From Candidatus Gastranaerophilales bacterium (GTDB lineage Bacteria; Cyanobacteriota; Vampirovibrionia; Gastranaerophilales; Gastranaerophilaceae), in assembly GCA_947857085.1 (NCBI GenBank), contig CANUDF010000015.1, forward strand, positions 1-33,035: DNA of 33,035 nucleotides. Reading direction: 5' to 3'. The position numbers and the translations under genes were made by a program. Of this stretch, positions 1 through 7,391 are shown one piece after another. The notes below the pieces were generated by a model. That model saw nothing but the letters and a program-made list of their open reading frames with translations. It was not told where the DNA came from and did no database searches. The first letter of the stretch is position 1. Each line of letters begins with the position of its first letter.

Positions 1-35
1 CCCCCCCCGAAGTTCATGTTTAATAATTCTTTCAT
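1..35 (-). CDS. Start of an unidentified gene, cut by the window edge
   Basis: On the minus strand a strong ribosome binding site (AAAGGAG at about 41-47) lies 5 bases before an ATG at 35-33. The reading frame then stays open to the window edge and gives MKELLNMNFGG. Only about 11 residues are visible, so no family can be named. The gene is divergent from zupT, and the two share the roughly 100-base gap. The run of eight C at bases 1-8 encodes Gly-Gly in this frame; a homopolymer like this at a sequence end could be miscounted. Confidence 0.5.
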   Translation of the reverse strand, partial: MKELLNMNFGG

Positions 36-99
36 GCTTTCTCCTTTTGGTTTTCTACCGTTTCAATATAACATTTTTTTCTTAAGTTTGCAAATTCTA

Positions 100-114
100 T
101 TTTGTGATAAAATT
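100..114 (+). promoter_or_regulatory. Extended -10 promoter of zupT
   Basis: TTTTGTGATAAAATT contains TGA directly before TAAAAT (108-113), an extended -10 element. No good -35 lies at the usual spacing, which fits the extended type. The same 15 bases occur before ychF at 17740-17754. The start codon is 21 bases downstream of the -10. Confidence 0.5.
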
Positions 115-134
115 GTAAATGTACAAGGAGAACT

Positions 135-932
135 ATGACACTACCAGATAATTACGGAATTGCTTTATTAATGACATTATTCGCCGGACTTGCTACTGCA
201 ATCGGCGGCGGGATTGCTTTTATGGTGAAAAAAAATAACCTGAAAGCTTTATCTATAGGTTTAGGTTTTTCTGCCGGAGTTATGATTTTCTTATCTTTTA
301 ATGAAATCATTCCTGAAGCAGGCGAAATGCTTAAAGTTAATTTTCCGCATAATTATAACTGGATTGTTTATACAGGATTTATAATAGGTATTATTGTTGC
401 AGTATTAATAGACTACTTTCTTCCTGATCACATTGATACAGATGAACTTTTGCATCCTGATGCACCTTGTACCCATCATTACAAGCTTAAAAGAGCAGGG
501 TTATTTACTGCTATAGCAATATGCGTACATAACTTTCCGGAAGGTATGGCCACATTTTTAACAACTACACAAAACTTCACTTTAGGATTATCTGTAGCTT
601 TTGCCATCGCTATTCATAATATTCCTGAGGGTATTGCTGTTGCGCTGCCGATTTATCATGTTACAGGTAAAAAACGTTATGCAATGCTTTATGCAGCACT
701 TTCAGGTATAACTGAACCTATCGGAGCTTTAGCGGGAATGTTTATTTTCAGCCTGTTTCTTCCACAGGTTCTGGTTGGAGCGTTAATGGCGGCTGTTGCA
801 GGAATAATGATTTATATATCTTTTGATACATTGTTACCACTTGCCAAAGAATATGGAGACTGGCACCTTTCTATGGTTGGAATTGTTTCCGGAATTCTTT
901 TTATATGGATAAGTTTAATCTTAATAGGATAA
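135..932 (+). CDS. zupT: ZIP family divalent metal transporter (ZupT-like)
   Basis: A 265-residue inner-membrane protein of the ZIP family, which brings zinc and other divalent metals into the cytoplasm. About eight hydrophobic segments are visible. The family's paired metal-binding helices are present: HNFPEGMATF near residue 136 and HNIPEGIAVALPIY near residue 166. The length is normal for bacterial ZupT. An ACAAGGAGAACT ribosome site precedes the ATG. A short His-rich loop (CTHHYKLKR, near 112-120) lies between membrane segments; loops of this kind often bind metal. The gene stands alone, is divergent from the truncated gene at the left edge and ends 200 bases before the phage-like cassette. 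The exact metal cannot be told from sequence. Confidence 0.93.
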   Translation: MTLPDNYGIALLMTLFAGLATAIGGGIAFMVKKNNLKALSIGLGFSAGVMIFLSFNEIIPEAGEMLKVNFPHNYNWIVYTGFIIGIIVAVLIDYFLPDHIDTDELLHPDAPCTHHYKLKRAGLFTAIAICVHNFPEGMATFLTTTQNFTLGLSVAFAIAIHNIPEGIAVALPIYHVTGKKRYAMLYAALSGITEPIGALAGMFIFSLFLPQVLVGALMAAVAGIMIYISFDTLLPLAKEYGDWHLSMVGIVSGILFIWISLILIG

Positions 933-974
933 TTTTTTAATATGCTGTAATTCCAAATCTAATGCTGTATTACA

Positions 975-1058
975 ATAACGTATACTCCGTAAAATTACGT
1001 AGGTATTATTAAGTACTTGTAAATACGAAGTTGTATTTTTTTAGAAATACGTTATACT
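975..1058 (+). promoter_or_regulatory. Cluster of TACG dyads before the phage-like cassette
   Basis: This 200-base gap after zupT holds several related dyads. ATAACGTAT (975-983) is the exact reverse complement of ATACGTTAT (1047-1055). CGTAA-AA-TTACG lies at 988-999. AAATAC (1021-1026) pairs with GTATTT (1033-1038) and is followed by a T run, a weak terminator-like shape. TATACT at 1053-1058 could be the -10 of the promoter that serves the cassette. The role as an operator is inferred. Confidence 0.3.
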
Positions 1059-1133
1059 CAAAATATAAAGGACGGTTAAGATTCAAGCCCAAGATGGCAA
1101 AGTCGTTTACCGGTTCCACAGAAAGGGAGTACT

Positions 1134-1496
1134 ATGGGGTATATTCATTGCTGTGGAGGTCTGAGAAAAACCAGAAGTTTCAGACTCTCACCGCAGGACG
1201 ATTTTGTGCTGTGTGAACTTGATTACCTTAACAAATGTCCTGTATGCGGTCATACAGCAGTACAATTAACAAGAATTGACAAAGATAATAATATTTCAAC
1301 TATTAGAAAGACAAATAGCAAAGCATTAAAATTTTTCAGCAAATTAAAGGATAAAATTTTATATGAAGAAAAAACATTTAATAACTTAAATACCTTCTCC
1401 GGAAGATTTTATCTTTACTATAACGAGTATGGCGTCAGGAAAAGGTGTTATTCTAATCTTAAAAATCTTAAACTGGGTCTTAAAACTCTTATATAA
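1134..1496 (+). CDS. Small protein with one CPVCGH motif, unknown function
   Basis: A 120-residue basic protein that I cannot assign to a family. A single zinc-knuckle-like CPVCGH lies at about residues 35-40; a second Cys pair is not evident, so full zinc-ribbon folding is uncertain. The middle is Lys/Asn-rich and the C-terminal third carries aromatic residues (RFYLYYNEYGVRKRCYSNL). The start at 1134 is supported by AAAGGGAG five bases upstream. It is the first gene of the cassette and is followed by a strong terminator, so it forms its own transcription unit. A longer frame beginning at 1031 overlaps its start in another phase and has no ribosome site. Confidence 0.6.
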   Translation: MGYIHCCGGLRKTRSFRLSPQDDFVLCELDYLNKCPVCGHTAVQLTRIDKDNNISTIRKTNSKALKFFSKLKDKILYEEKTFNNLNTFSGRFYLYYNEYGVRKRCYSNLKNLKLGLKTLI

Positions 1497-1516
1497 TCCT
1501 TCAATTATTTACTCTC

Positions 1517-1538
1517 GGGGGAATTTTCCCCCTTTTCT
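1517..1538 (+). terminator. Rho-independent terminator after the CPVCGH gene
   Basis: GGGGGA (1517-1522) pairs with TCCCCC (1527-1532) across a four-base loop and is followed by TTTTCTT. It lies 20 bases after the stop codon at 1496. Confidence 0.75.
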
Positions 1539-1623
1539 TAAAAAAGGAAATATTATTAAAGTAAATAAATATTATTGATATAAGATTTAAATAACCAGAT
1601 TAAAAAAACAAAAAGGAATTAAG

Positions 1624-1821
1624 ATGAAACTTACACCAAAGGAACATGATGTAATAACTTTGGTTGCGGATGGTTATGCAGATAAAGAAATCGGTCTAAA
1701 ACTAAAGATTTCCCCAAGAACGGTTCAAGCACATCTTACAAGTATTATGCTAAAATTGCAGGCCCGTAACCGAACAAACGCAGCAGTATTATATATAAAA
1801 GCTAAATATAAGAAAAAATAG
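1624..1821 (+). CDS. Stand-alone LuxR/GerE-type DNA-binding domain
   Basis: This 65-residue protein is almost nothing but the LuxR-type helix-turn-helix. LTPKEHDVITLVADGYADKEIGLKL matches the conserved LTxxExxVxxLxAxGxxxKEIAxxL scaffold, and SPRTVQAHLTSIMLKL is the recognition helix region. No receiver or ligand-binding domain precedes it, and the upstream bases offer no frame for one. An AAAAAGGAATT ribosome site precedes the ATG. The stop is 7 bases before the amidase gene, so the two are co-transcribed. Inference: it is the only DNA-binding regulator of the cassette and may switch late or lysis genes on. Stand-alone GerE domains are known in Bacillus sporulation and in some phages. Confidence 0.85.
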   Translation: MKLTPKEHDVITLVADGYADKEIGLKLKISPRTVQAHLTSIMLKLQARNRTNAAVLYIKAKYKKK

Positions 1822-1828
1822 GTATTTT

Positions 1829-2326
1829 ATGCAACGAATTATTATTCATTGGACAGGCGGTGGTTATTACCCCACCGCCTACGAAAAGAACTATTACCAT
1901 TTTTTGGTGGACAAAGAAGGTAAGGTTCATAAGGGTAAGTTTAAACCTGAGGACAACTTAAACTGTAAAAAAGGTACTTACGCAATGCACACAGGTGGAG
2001 GAAACACCGGTTCAATAGGGATATCTTTGTGCGCAATGGCCGGATTTAAAAGTTCTAAAGAACCCGGCAAATATCCTGTTACAGCAGAACAATTTGAAGC
2101 TGCAATGAAATATTGTGCTGAATTATGTATAAAATATAACATAAAAATTACCCCTGAAACAGTAATGACACACTATGAATTCGGGGTAAAACATCCATCT
2201 ACCAGCAGCGCCGGAAAAATTGATATTATTTACCTTCCTCCATATTCCTGGGTTGCAAAAGAGGAAATAGGAAGTTTTATACGAACAAAAGTTAAGTGGT
2301 ACAAACAAAAAATACAGGGAGAATAA
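1829..2326 (+). CDS. N-acetylmuramoyl-L-alanine amidase (Amidase_2 endolysin)
   Basis: A 165-residue protein made of a single Amidase_2/T7-lysozyme-like domain, which cuts the bond between MurNAc and L-Ala in peptidoglycan. Likely zinc ligands are H7 in IIIHWTGG, H115 in MTHYEF and D132 in GKIDI. Other family features are H54 in AMHTGGGNTGSIGISL and the YHFLVDKEGKV strand pair near 23-33. There is no signal peptide, as expected for an endolysin that needs a holin or other release route. It has no cell-wall binding domain. It sits between the LuxR-type regulator and the tail hub gene, which is unusual because lysis genes normally lie together. A second lysin of another class (GH108) is encoded at 10083. 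Confidence 0.88.
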   Translation: MQRIIIHWTGGGYYPTAYEKNYYHFLVDKEGKVHKGKFKPEDNLNCKKGTYAMHTGGGNTGSIGISLCAMAGFKSSKEPGKYPVTAEQFEAAMKYCAELCIKYNIKITPETVMTHYEFGVKHPSTSSAGKIDIIYLPPYSWVAKEEIGSFIRTKVKWYKQKIQGE

Positions 2327-2328
2327 TT

Positions 2329-3843
2329 ATGGAAGTTGCTTATTTTAACCTCGCAGGCGGAATAAACCAGGCGTCTACAAAAACAGAACTCGGACTTGAT
2401 ACTAAAAAAATTTACTGGTCTGATGCTGTAAATATAGAAATTTTAGAAAATAAAGGCATTTGCAGACAAAAAGGCAATACTTTATTTTTACAGCTGCCAG
2501 AAGCGGAGCCTGTTACCGGGATGAATGAACTGTTTATTGATGACAATTATAAATTAGTGATAACTACAGAAAGTGGCAAAATTTATATATATGATGAACA
2601 AAATAAAAAGCTGGAAAAGTTAGAGAAAACTCTTACTGGCAAAAATCCTATATTTGCAAATTTTTTGAATGGTACAATTATTGCAACCGAAGGTGACAGT
2701 CCATTCTATCTTAATTTTGATTTGACAGTTGAGGATTGTAAACTCAAAGATAATGAAGAAAATCCTATTATCGTGAACTCTGCAGCCGTTTATAAAGGTC
2801 GTGTATGGTTCTCTTCCGAATCAACTATTTATTACTCTGCATTGGGCACTTATAATGACTTTACTACAGAAAATGATGCAGGATATATCAGTGATTTCCA
2901 TACAGACACCTCCAACATCATAGCTATCAAACCATACAAAGATTACCTTGCTATTTATAAGAGAAATACTGTATATTTACTAAGCGGTTCTAATCCTGAT
3001 AACTTTGCCATAACTCCGTTTGCAAATAAAGGCTGTATAGCCCCAAATTCTATATTAAATGTTGAAAACAGACAATATTTTTTAAGTACAGGTATTTATT
3101 CACTTGAACAGGTCGGGGAATTAAATCAAATTAAACTAGGCTCCGAAATTTCTCAAAAAATCAAACCTGAATTAGAAAAATTCAGCCCGCTGGAACTTGT
3201 TAAAAGTTTTTGTGTACATTATGAAAATAAAAACCAGATGTGGTTTTTCTTCCCGTACCCGTCTGAAAATTATTATCATACAGTATGGATAAATGATTAT
3301 GTAAATAAAGCCTGGTATAAAAGGGTTATTCCGCAGGATATCACAACTAGTGCTGTTTTTAAATTTAATATTTTGACAGCAGATAAAGACGGCAAAATAT
3401 ACAGAGAAGATTATGGAACAACATTTGACGGCAGCGCCATAGAATTTATGTGGAAATCACCTTTTTTAGCCATAAATTCTGCCCATCACAGAAAAATGAT
3501 TGATGAATTTTATTTTATTCTCGATGAAACTTATGATAACAATTTTAACTTTTCAGTCTATAAAGATTACAACAGTGAAAGCGCTGATGATATAGAAAAA
3601 ATATACTCTAGCAATTTTGAACATTTAATATGGGCTGATGATAGCACAAGTGACAAACTTGCCTGCCACTGGGCGCTTGAAGATGAAAATATTCCTATTT
3701 GGTCGGTCAGTACGAACTCGCTTGAAAAAGCTGAAATTTCCGAAGCAAACTATGCAATCCAGCTTTGTGTAGAAGGTAATGAGCCGGAACAAGCCTGTGC
3801 CATTATAGGATTACAGTTTAGAGAAATTTATAATGACGATTAG
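2329..3843 (+). CDS. Tail hub / nozzle beta-propeller protein (P22 gp10 or T7 gp12 type)
   Basis: A 504-residue protein with the all-beta, repeat-rich look of short-tail hub (nozzle) proteins. The N-terminus (NLAGGINQ, then IEILENKGICRQKGNTL) and the later GRVWFSSESTIYYSALGTYNDF, LAIYKRNTVYLLSG and GIYSLEQVG stretches are typical blades of this family. In podoviruses it closes the portal channel below the adaptor and forms the tail platform. The frame opens upstream, but the start at 2329 is chosen because an AGGGAGA ribosome site lies just before that ATG and the amidase stop is three bases away. Here it precedes the coat gene instead of following it. Assignment is by pattern and not by a catalytic motif, so the exact class (gp10 or gp12) is open. 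Confidence 0.68.
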   Translation: MEVAYFNLAGGINQASTKTELGLDTKKIYWSDAVNIEILENKGICRQKGNTLFLQLPEAEPVTGMNELFIDDNYKLVITTESGKIYIYDEQNKKLEKLEKTLTGKNPIFANFLNGTIIATEGDSPFYLNFDLTVEDCKLKDNEENPIIVNSAAVYKGRVWFSSESTIYYSALGTYNDFTTENDAGYISDFHTDTSNIIAIKPYKDYLAIYKRNTVYLLSGSNPDNFAITPFANKGCIAPNSILNVENRQYFLSTGIYSLEQVGELNQIKLGSEISQKIKPELEKFSPLELVKSFCVHYENKNQMWFFFPYPSENYYHTVWINDYVNKAWYKRVIPQDITTSAVFKFNILTADKDGKIYREDYGTTFDGSAIEFMWKSPFLAINSAHHRKMIDEFYFILDETYDNNFNFSVYKDYNSESADDIEKIYSSNFEHLIWADDSTSDKLACHWALEDENIPIWSVSTNSLEKAEISEANYAIQLCVEGNEPEQACAIIGLQFREIYNDD

Positions 3844-3888
3844 CACCACTCTATTTGTACATACACTTAAAAACAGAAAGGAAAAACA

Positions 3889-4776
3889 ATGACAGACTCA
3901 ACTCCAACACAAACACTAAGTTCTGGCGATTACTCACATACTTATGGTGCATTTGTTCCTGAGGTATGGAGTCAAAAATTAAACACTATGCTTGAAAAAG
4001 ATTGTGTTATGCTCCAATGTGTAAACAGAAACTATGAAGGTGATATTAAAAATCAAGGTGACAAAGTTAAAATTATCACACCTGCAACTGTAAAAGTATC
4101 TACCTTAGGTTCAGAAAATATTACATATGAAGCACTTGAACCGACTTCTTCTGAATTATTAATTGATCAGAAAAAATTCTTCGCATTCAAAATTGATGAC
4201 GTTGCTCAAGCCCAAGCTAATACAGATATTATGGAAGCCCACTTGAGAAATGCTAAAAAGGCAATTGAAGAAGTTCAGGACTCTTACCTGCTTGGACAGC
4301 ATGCATATGTGGCCGAAGGCAACTGCGTTGGTACTGAAGAAGCAGCTATAACTCTTGATAAAACAACTATTTATTCTGAATTTGTAAAATTAGCATTATG
4401 TTTGAAAAACTCTAATGCAGTTACATCAGAAAAGCGTCCTTGGGTAGTTATTAACCCGACAATTGAATCATATCTGCTCCAGAGTACTGAATTTATAAAT
4501 GCACATAATGTTGCTGATGAAACCCTCAGAGAAGGAGCTATCGGCAGAATTGCAGGTATGGATGTTCTTGTAAGTACAAATTTAACAGCAACCAACAGTA
4601 AATATTATGTACTTGCAGGTACGAATGACGCAATTACCTTTGCATCACAGCTTGCAAAGATAGAAAGCTTAAGAGATAAAGACAGTTTCTCTGATTTAGT
4701 TCGAGGCTTATATTTATACGGTGCAAAAACAGTACAGCCTAAAGCTTTGGCTAAAATGATTGTTAAAGCAGCTTAA
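3889..4776 (+). CDS. Major capsid protein, HK97-type fold
   Basis: A 295-residue protein that looks like a coat protein of short-tailed phages. The N-terminus has FVPEVWSQKLNTMLEKDCVMLQCVNRNYEGDIKNQGD. It is followed by a beta-rich part with KVKIITPATV. Next comes the long spine-helix region DDVAQAQANTDIMEAHLRNAKKAIEEVQDSYLL, then VVINPTIESYLL and GRIAGMDVLVSTNL, which match the later part of the coat family's A-domain. There is no delta domain or protease in the window, so maturation cleavage is unlikely. The ribosome site AGAAAGGAAAAAC is strong, and a hairpin terminator follows the gene; both fit high expression. A scaffold-like protein is encoded two genes downstream. Confidence 0.85.
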   Translation: MTDSTPTQTLSSGDYSHTYGAFVPEVWSQKLNTMLEKDCVMLQCVNRNYEGDIKNQGDKVKIITPATVKVSTLGSENITYEALEPTSSELLIDQKKFFAFKIDDVAQAQANTDIMEAHLRNAKKAIEEVQDSYLLGQHAYVAEGNCVGTEEAAITLDKTTIYSEFVKLALCLKNSNAVTSEKRPWVVINPTIESYLLQSTEFINAHNVADETLREGAIGRIAGMDVLVSTNLTATNSKYYVLAGTNDAITFASQLAKIESLRDKDSFSDLVRGLYLYGAKTVQPKALAKMIVKAA

Positions 4777-4788
4777 TACCCCCCATTA

Positions 4789-4828
4789 AATGTACTCTTA
4801 AATATAGTACATTTAAGAGTACATTTTT
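4789..4828 (+). terminator. Hairpin terminator after the capsid gene
   Basis: A perfect 15-bp inverted repeat, AATGTACTCTTAAAT (4789-4803) and ATTTAAGAGTACATT (4811-4825), has a 7-base loop and runs into TTTT. It is AT-rich and so probably leaky. It lets the coat gene be expressed more than the genes after it. Confidence 0.7.
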
Positions 4829-4844
4829 CTTAAGGAGAAAATAA

Positions 4845-5087
4845 ATGTTTAAAAATTTAAAATCAAAAATAAAAGAAATTGCCATAACAGCTGTCGAATT
4901 AGCTGAAGATGCACTCGGAAGCAATAAAGGCAAACAAAAAAAAGAAATGGCGATTGAATATATTGTTTCCAATATACCGGTAATAAGGCCGTTAAAAAAG
5001 CTCATTGCTATGCTGTTATCCAGTTTTATCGATGATGCGGTTGAATTTGCGGTTAACTATATGAAAACAATACAGGAGGAGGTATAA
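4845..5087 (+). CDS. Small amphipathic protein between coat and scaffold genes, unknown
   Basis: An 80-residue protein not assigned to a family. The first half is charged and helical (KSKIKEIAITAVELAEDALGSNKGKQKKE). The second half has alternating hydrophobic stretches (IEYIVSNIPVIRPLKKLIAMLLSSFIDDAVEFAV). No clean membrane segment is present. The layout recalls small phage holin-like proteins whose helical charged part precedes or follows a membrane segment, but that is only a suggestion. The ribosome site TAAGGAGAAAATAA is strong. Its stop overlaps the ATG of the scaffold-like gene by one base (TAATG), so translation of the two is coupled. Confidence 0.65.
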   Translation: MFKNLKSKIKEIAITAVELAEDALGSNKGKQKKEMAIEYIVSNIPVIRPLKKLIAMLLSSFIDDAVEFAVNYMKTIQEEV

Positions 5088-5761
5088 TGGAAGAATTTAA
5101 TAACTTTGAAGAACCCATTTTAGATGTGCCTTCACAACAAGATATTTCATTACCTGCCGGAAGTCAGCAGGAGCAGATTAATAATCAGACAAATAATTCT
5201 TCATTGGTTCCGGAGCTGGAAAGAGTATTAGCAGAGGATGCAGCTAAACTCCAAAATCTTGTTCAATCAGGAATACTTACTCCACAACAAGGGCAATATT
5301 ATATGAGTCGATTGGCAGAAAAATCATTTGAAATAAACAGACTCAAACAAGATTCGGAACAAGCAGCACCTGATGTTAATATTATGAGAGCTATAGAAGA
5401 ATTCAACAAAGAAAAACCCGACTTCTTTAATTCAGAAGGACGGTATGAAGTGTTGGATTATTTGAAGAATAGCAATGCTGTTGTTGACAAAGATGAAATA
5501 AATCTAATATCTCAAATGGTAGAAAAACTTGAAAACTCCGCCATAAAAAGATATTTGAAACAACAAGCTCACGAAAAAGCATTGAATGATGAGAATGAAG
5601 CTGCTAAGCGGAAATTAACGGCAAATGCCCAAAATACATCGTCTTACGGCAATAAAAATAAGGTTTTTACTCGTGAGCAGATAGGCAGGATGAGTGGTGC
5701 TGAATTTACCCGAAATGAGCCCCTTATTATGGAACAACTCAGAAAAGGTCTTATACACTAG
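5087..5761 (+). CDS. Scaffold-like capsid assembly protein with C-terminal FTREQIG motif
   Basis: A 224-residue acidic, Gln-rich, largely helical protein with the composition and position of a phage scaffolding protein. Residues 1-45 are disordered-looking (many Q, N, S). Residues 46-180 are helical with coiled-coil character (LERVLAEDAAKLQNLV, then NLISQMVEKLENSAIKRYLKQQ). A flexible linker follows. Residues 194-224 form a compact C-terminal motif of the form FTRxQIGxMxxxEFTxNEPxIMxQLxxGxI. In P22-like phages the scaffold C-terminus is a small helical element that docks to the coat, and I infer the same role here. The same motif occurs twice in the GH108 lysozyme of this cassette. AGGAGGAGG precedes the start. 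Function is inferred from position and composition. Confidence 0.65.
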   Translation: MEEFNNFEEPILDVPSQQDISLPAGSQQEQINNQTNNSSLVPELERVLAEDAAKLQNLVQSGILTPQQGQYYMSRLAEKSFEINRLKQDSEQAAPDVNIMRAIEEFNKEKPDFFNSEGRYEVLDYLKNSNAVVDKDEINLISQMVEKLENSAIKRYLKQQAHEKALNDENEAAKRKLTANAQNTSSYGNKNKVFTREQIGRMSGAEFTRNEPLIMEQLRKGLIH

Positions 5762-5778
5762 TAAATTCAAGTCTTCGC

Positions 5779-5800
5779 AAAAAAGGCGGCGTTTGCCGCC
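5779..5800 (-). terminator. Minus-oriented terminator hairpin between scaffold and adaptor genes
   Basis: GGCGGC (5785-5790) and GCCGCC (5795-5800) form a GC stem with a four-base loop. The A run at 5779-5784 becomes the U tract when the minus strand is read. On the plus strand no T run follows. It would therefore stop antisense transcription, and at most slow plus-strand transcription. Confidence 0.5.
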
Positions 5801-5825
5801 TCTGCGGAGATTTAAAGGAGAAAAA

Positions 5826-6464
5826 ATGAATTATTTAGAACTTATTAATAAATGTCTGGTTGAATTAAATTACAAGCAGGTAAACGAATTTGAGGAACTT
5901 GTAAAAAATGACCACAAAAAAATTAAAAATATTTTAAATTTAATTAATAAAGAAGTATGCCGATTTGATAAATGGAATTTTTTACTAAGAAAACAAACTT
6001 TAACTCTTCCGAAAAATACAGGAGAACTGGATAACACGATTCCGGGCAGAATTGCCCTTGTGTTAATTGACGGAGTTAAACATGAATACTATGAAAATTT
6101 TGAGAAATTTTTGATGAATTCCCAGCCTCCGTGTACTTATTCGGCATTTAATGACAAACTGCTTTTTCCTATTTTTGATGAAGCAAAAAATATAGAAATA
6201 ATATACTACACAAATAATAATGCCAAAGATAATCAGGATAAAGAAAAACTTTCACTTGAAAATGCTGAAGACAGTTCTTTAATTCCTGAATTATTTGCAG
6301 AACCCATTCTTGTTTACGGAACCTGCATGCGCTTAAAGGCAAACCCGCAGCATGTCAAGTTCAGTTACTGGCTGAGCATGTATAATGACGCCCTTGCTAA
6401 CTTACGTTCCAAAAACAAGGTAAGTATTGACGCAGCACCTGCTGTAAAACTTTTCAGGTACTAG
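5826..6464 (+). CDS. Head-tail adaptor (P22 gp4 / T7 gp11-like)
   Basis: A 212-residue protein resembling short-tail adaptor proteins that bind under the portal and carry the hub. Family-like features are the N-terminal helix MNYLELINKCLVELN, then a long helix with INKEVCRFDKWNFLLRKQTLTLP. A central beta segment (IPGRIALVLIDGVKHEYY, later KLLFPIFDEAKNIEIIYYTN) follows. The C-terminal helical bundle begins at IPELFAEPILVYGTCMRLK. The start at 5826 is set by the AAAGGAGAAAA ribosome site; an in-frame extension to 5694 overlaps the scaffold-like gene and lacks one. Hairpins that would terminate minus-strand transcripts lie on both sides of the gene. The family call is by pattern, so other connector proteins remain possible. 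Confidence 0.62.
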   Translation: MNYLELINKCLVELNYKQVNEFEELVKNDHKKIKNILNLINKEVCRFDKWNFLLRKQTLTLPKNTGELDNTIPGRIALVLIDGVKHEYYENFEKFLMNSQPPCTYSAFNDKLLFPIFDEAKNIEIIYYTNNNAKDNQDKEKLSLENAEDSSLIPELFAEPILVYGTCMRLKANPQHVKFSYWLSMYNDALANLRSKNKVSIDAAPAVKLFRY

Positions 6465-6466
6465 TC

Positions 6467-6503
6467 AAAAAAAAAACAGGAAGTTTTTTCATTTCCCCCT
6501 GTT
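6467..6503 (-). terminator. Second minus-oriented terminator-like hairpin
   Basis: AACAGG (6475-6480) pairs with CCTGTT (6498-6503), with further A-T pairs inside and a small bulge. A run of ten A at 6467-6476 becomes a U tract on the minus strand. The plus strand lacks a T run after the stem. The position just after the adaptor stop codon also allows weak plus-strand termination. Confidence 0.4.
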
Positions 6504-6589
6504 AAGATTTACACTAGCCGAAATATAAATAGCATGATTATTATACAATTTTTTTCAAAAAAATACAAATTATACTAAGAAATGTAAAA

Positions 6590-7024
6590 ATGAAACAATT
6601 AACCCCGCAGCAAAAAAACTTTGTAACAGAGTACATAAAATGCCTTGACGGCGAGCTTTCAGCACAAAAAGCCGGATATAAATCTAAAAATTTAAAAGAA
6701 ATTTCTAACCGGCTTTTATCTAAAGATTTCGTAATAAATGAAATAAAACATCAGCTGAAAAAACAAATTTCATCATTACGCGTAAATAAAGGATATGTAA
6801 TTCAAAAACTCTTGCAAATAGCTGAATTTTCACTGGAAGAAGAAGATATTCTGGACAAAGAAGGCATGCCAACCGGAAAAAGAAAACTTCGTGACACAGC
6901 AGCCGGTCTTAAGGCGCTGGAAAGCTTATGCAAATATCTGGGCTTTAATACGCAAAATGAAGAAGAAATTTATAAAGAGGCAAAAATAATAACTATTTCA
7001 AACCTTGATGACAGCAAAATTTAA
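6590..7024 (+). CDS. terS: Terminase small subunit (Terminase_2 family)
   Basis: A 144-residue DNA-recognition subunit of the packaging motor. The N-terminus LTPQQKNFVTEYIKCLDGELSAQKAGYKSKNLKEISNRLLSKDFV is the classic Terminase_2 helix-turn-helix region. It is followed by the oligomerisation helices (VNKGYVIQKLLQIAEFSLEEED and the DTAAGLKALESLCKYLGF stretch). The length is normal. No strong ribosome site is seen before the ATG at 6590. The gene lies about 4 kb from the large subunit, with the portal and a lysozyme gene between, whereas phages usually keep the two adjacent. It starts a run of closely spaced genes through the portal. Confidence 0.88.
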   Translation: MKQLTPQQKNFVTEYIKCLDGELSAQKAGYKSKNLKEISNRLLSKDFVINEIKHQLKKQISSLRVNKGYVIQKLLQIAEFSLEEEDILDKEGMPTGKRKLRDTAAGLKALESLCKYLGFNTQNEEEIYKEAKIITISNLDDSKI

Positions 7025-7037
7025 AAAAGGAGAAAAT

Positions 7038-7391
7038 ATGAAAGACATGGAACAGATGCTATTAAATAATGCATCCTTAGACGAACTTATCCGCATGAAA
7101 ATAGAGGAAGAATTTAAAACAGAATTAAAAACAAAAAAACAAAAACCTGAAGTTGTGACTTTAACCGATTTAAAAGAGGTACCGCGAGAAAAGATTTTCA
7201 CAAAAGATTCAACATTCCGTGTTTACAACCGTAAGAATAAAACTGAAACTTTTATAGATGGAGTACAGGCTGATGCAATGATTGGTCTTAAAAATGCAAT
7301 AAGGGAACAATTTTTAAACAAAACTCTCACTGCTTTTTCTACAGATGATACTTTTGTAAAATTTGAGAGCACAGTAATAAAAAATGTGTAA
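7038..7391 (+). CDS. Small cassette protein of unknown function
   Basis: A 117-residue protein with no family I recognise. The N-terminal half is a charged helix (LDELIRMKIEEEFKTELKTKKQKPE). The C-terminal half looks like a small alpha/beta region (STFRVYNRKNKTETFIDGVQADAMIGLKNAIREQFL). The start at 7038 is chosen because AAAAAGGAG lies six bases before it; the frame is open from 7005, but that stretch overlaps the small terminase gene. Its last 8 bases overlap the GNAT gene, so it belongs to a translationally linked group of small terminase, this protein, GNAT and portal. It may be a capsid accessory protein. Confidence 0.6.
   Translation: MKDMEQMLLNNASLDELIRMKIEEEFKTELKTKKQKPEVVTLTDLKEVPREKIFTKDSTFRVYNRKNKTETFIDGVQADAMIGLKNAIREQFLNKTLTAFSTDDTFVKFESTVIKNV

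Noticed and set aside
5694-5825. Longer start for the adaptor gene at 5694
   Set aside because: It overlaps the scaffold-like gene in another frame, crosses a GC hairpin and has no ribosome site; the ATG at 5826 has a strong one.
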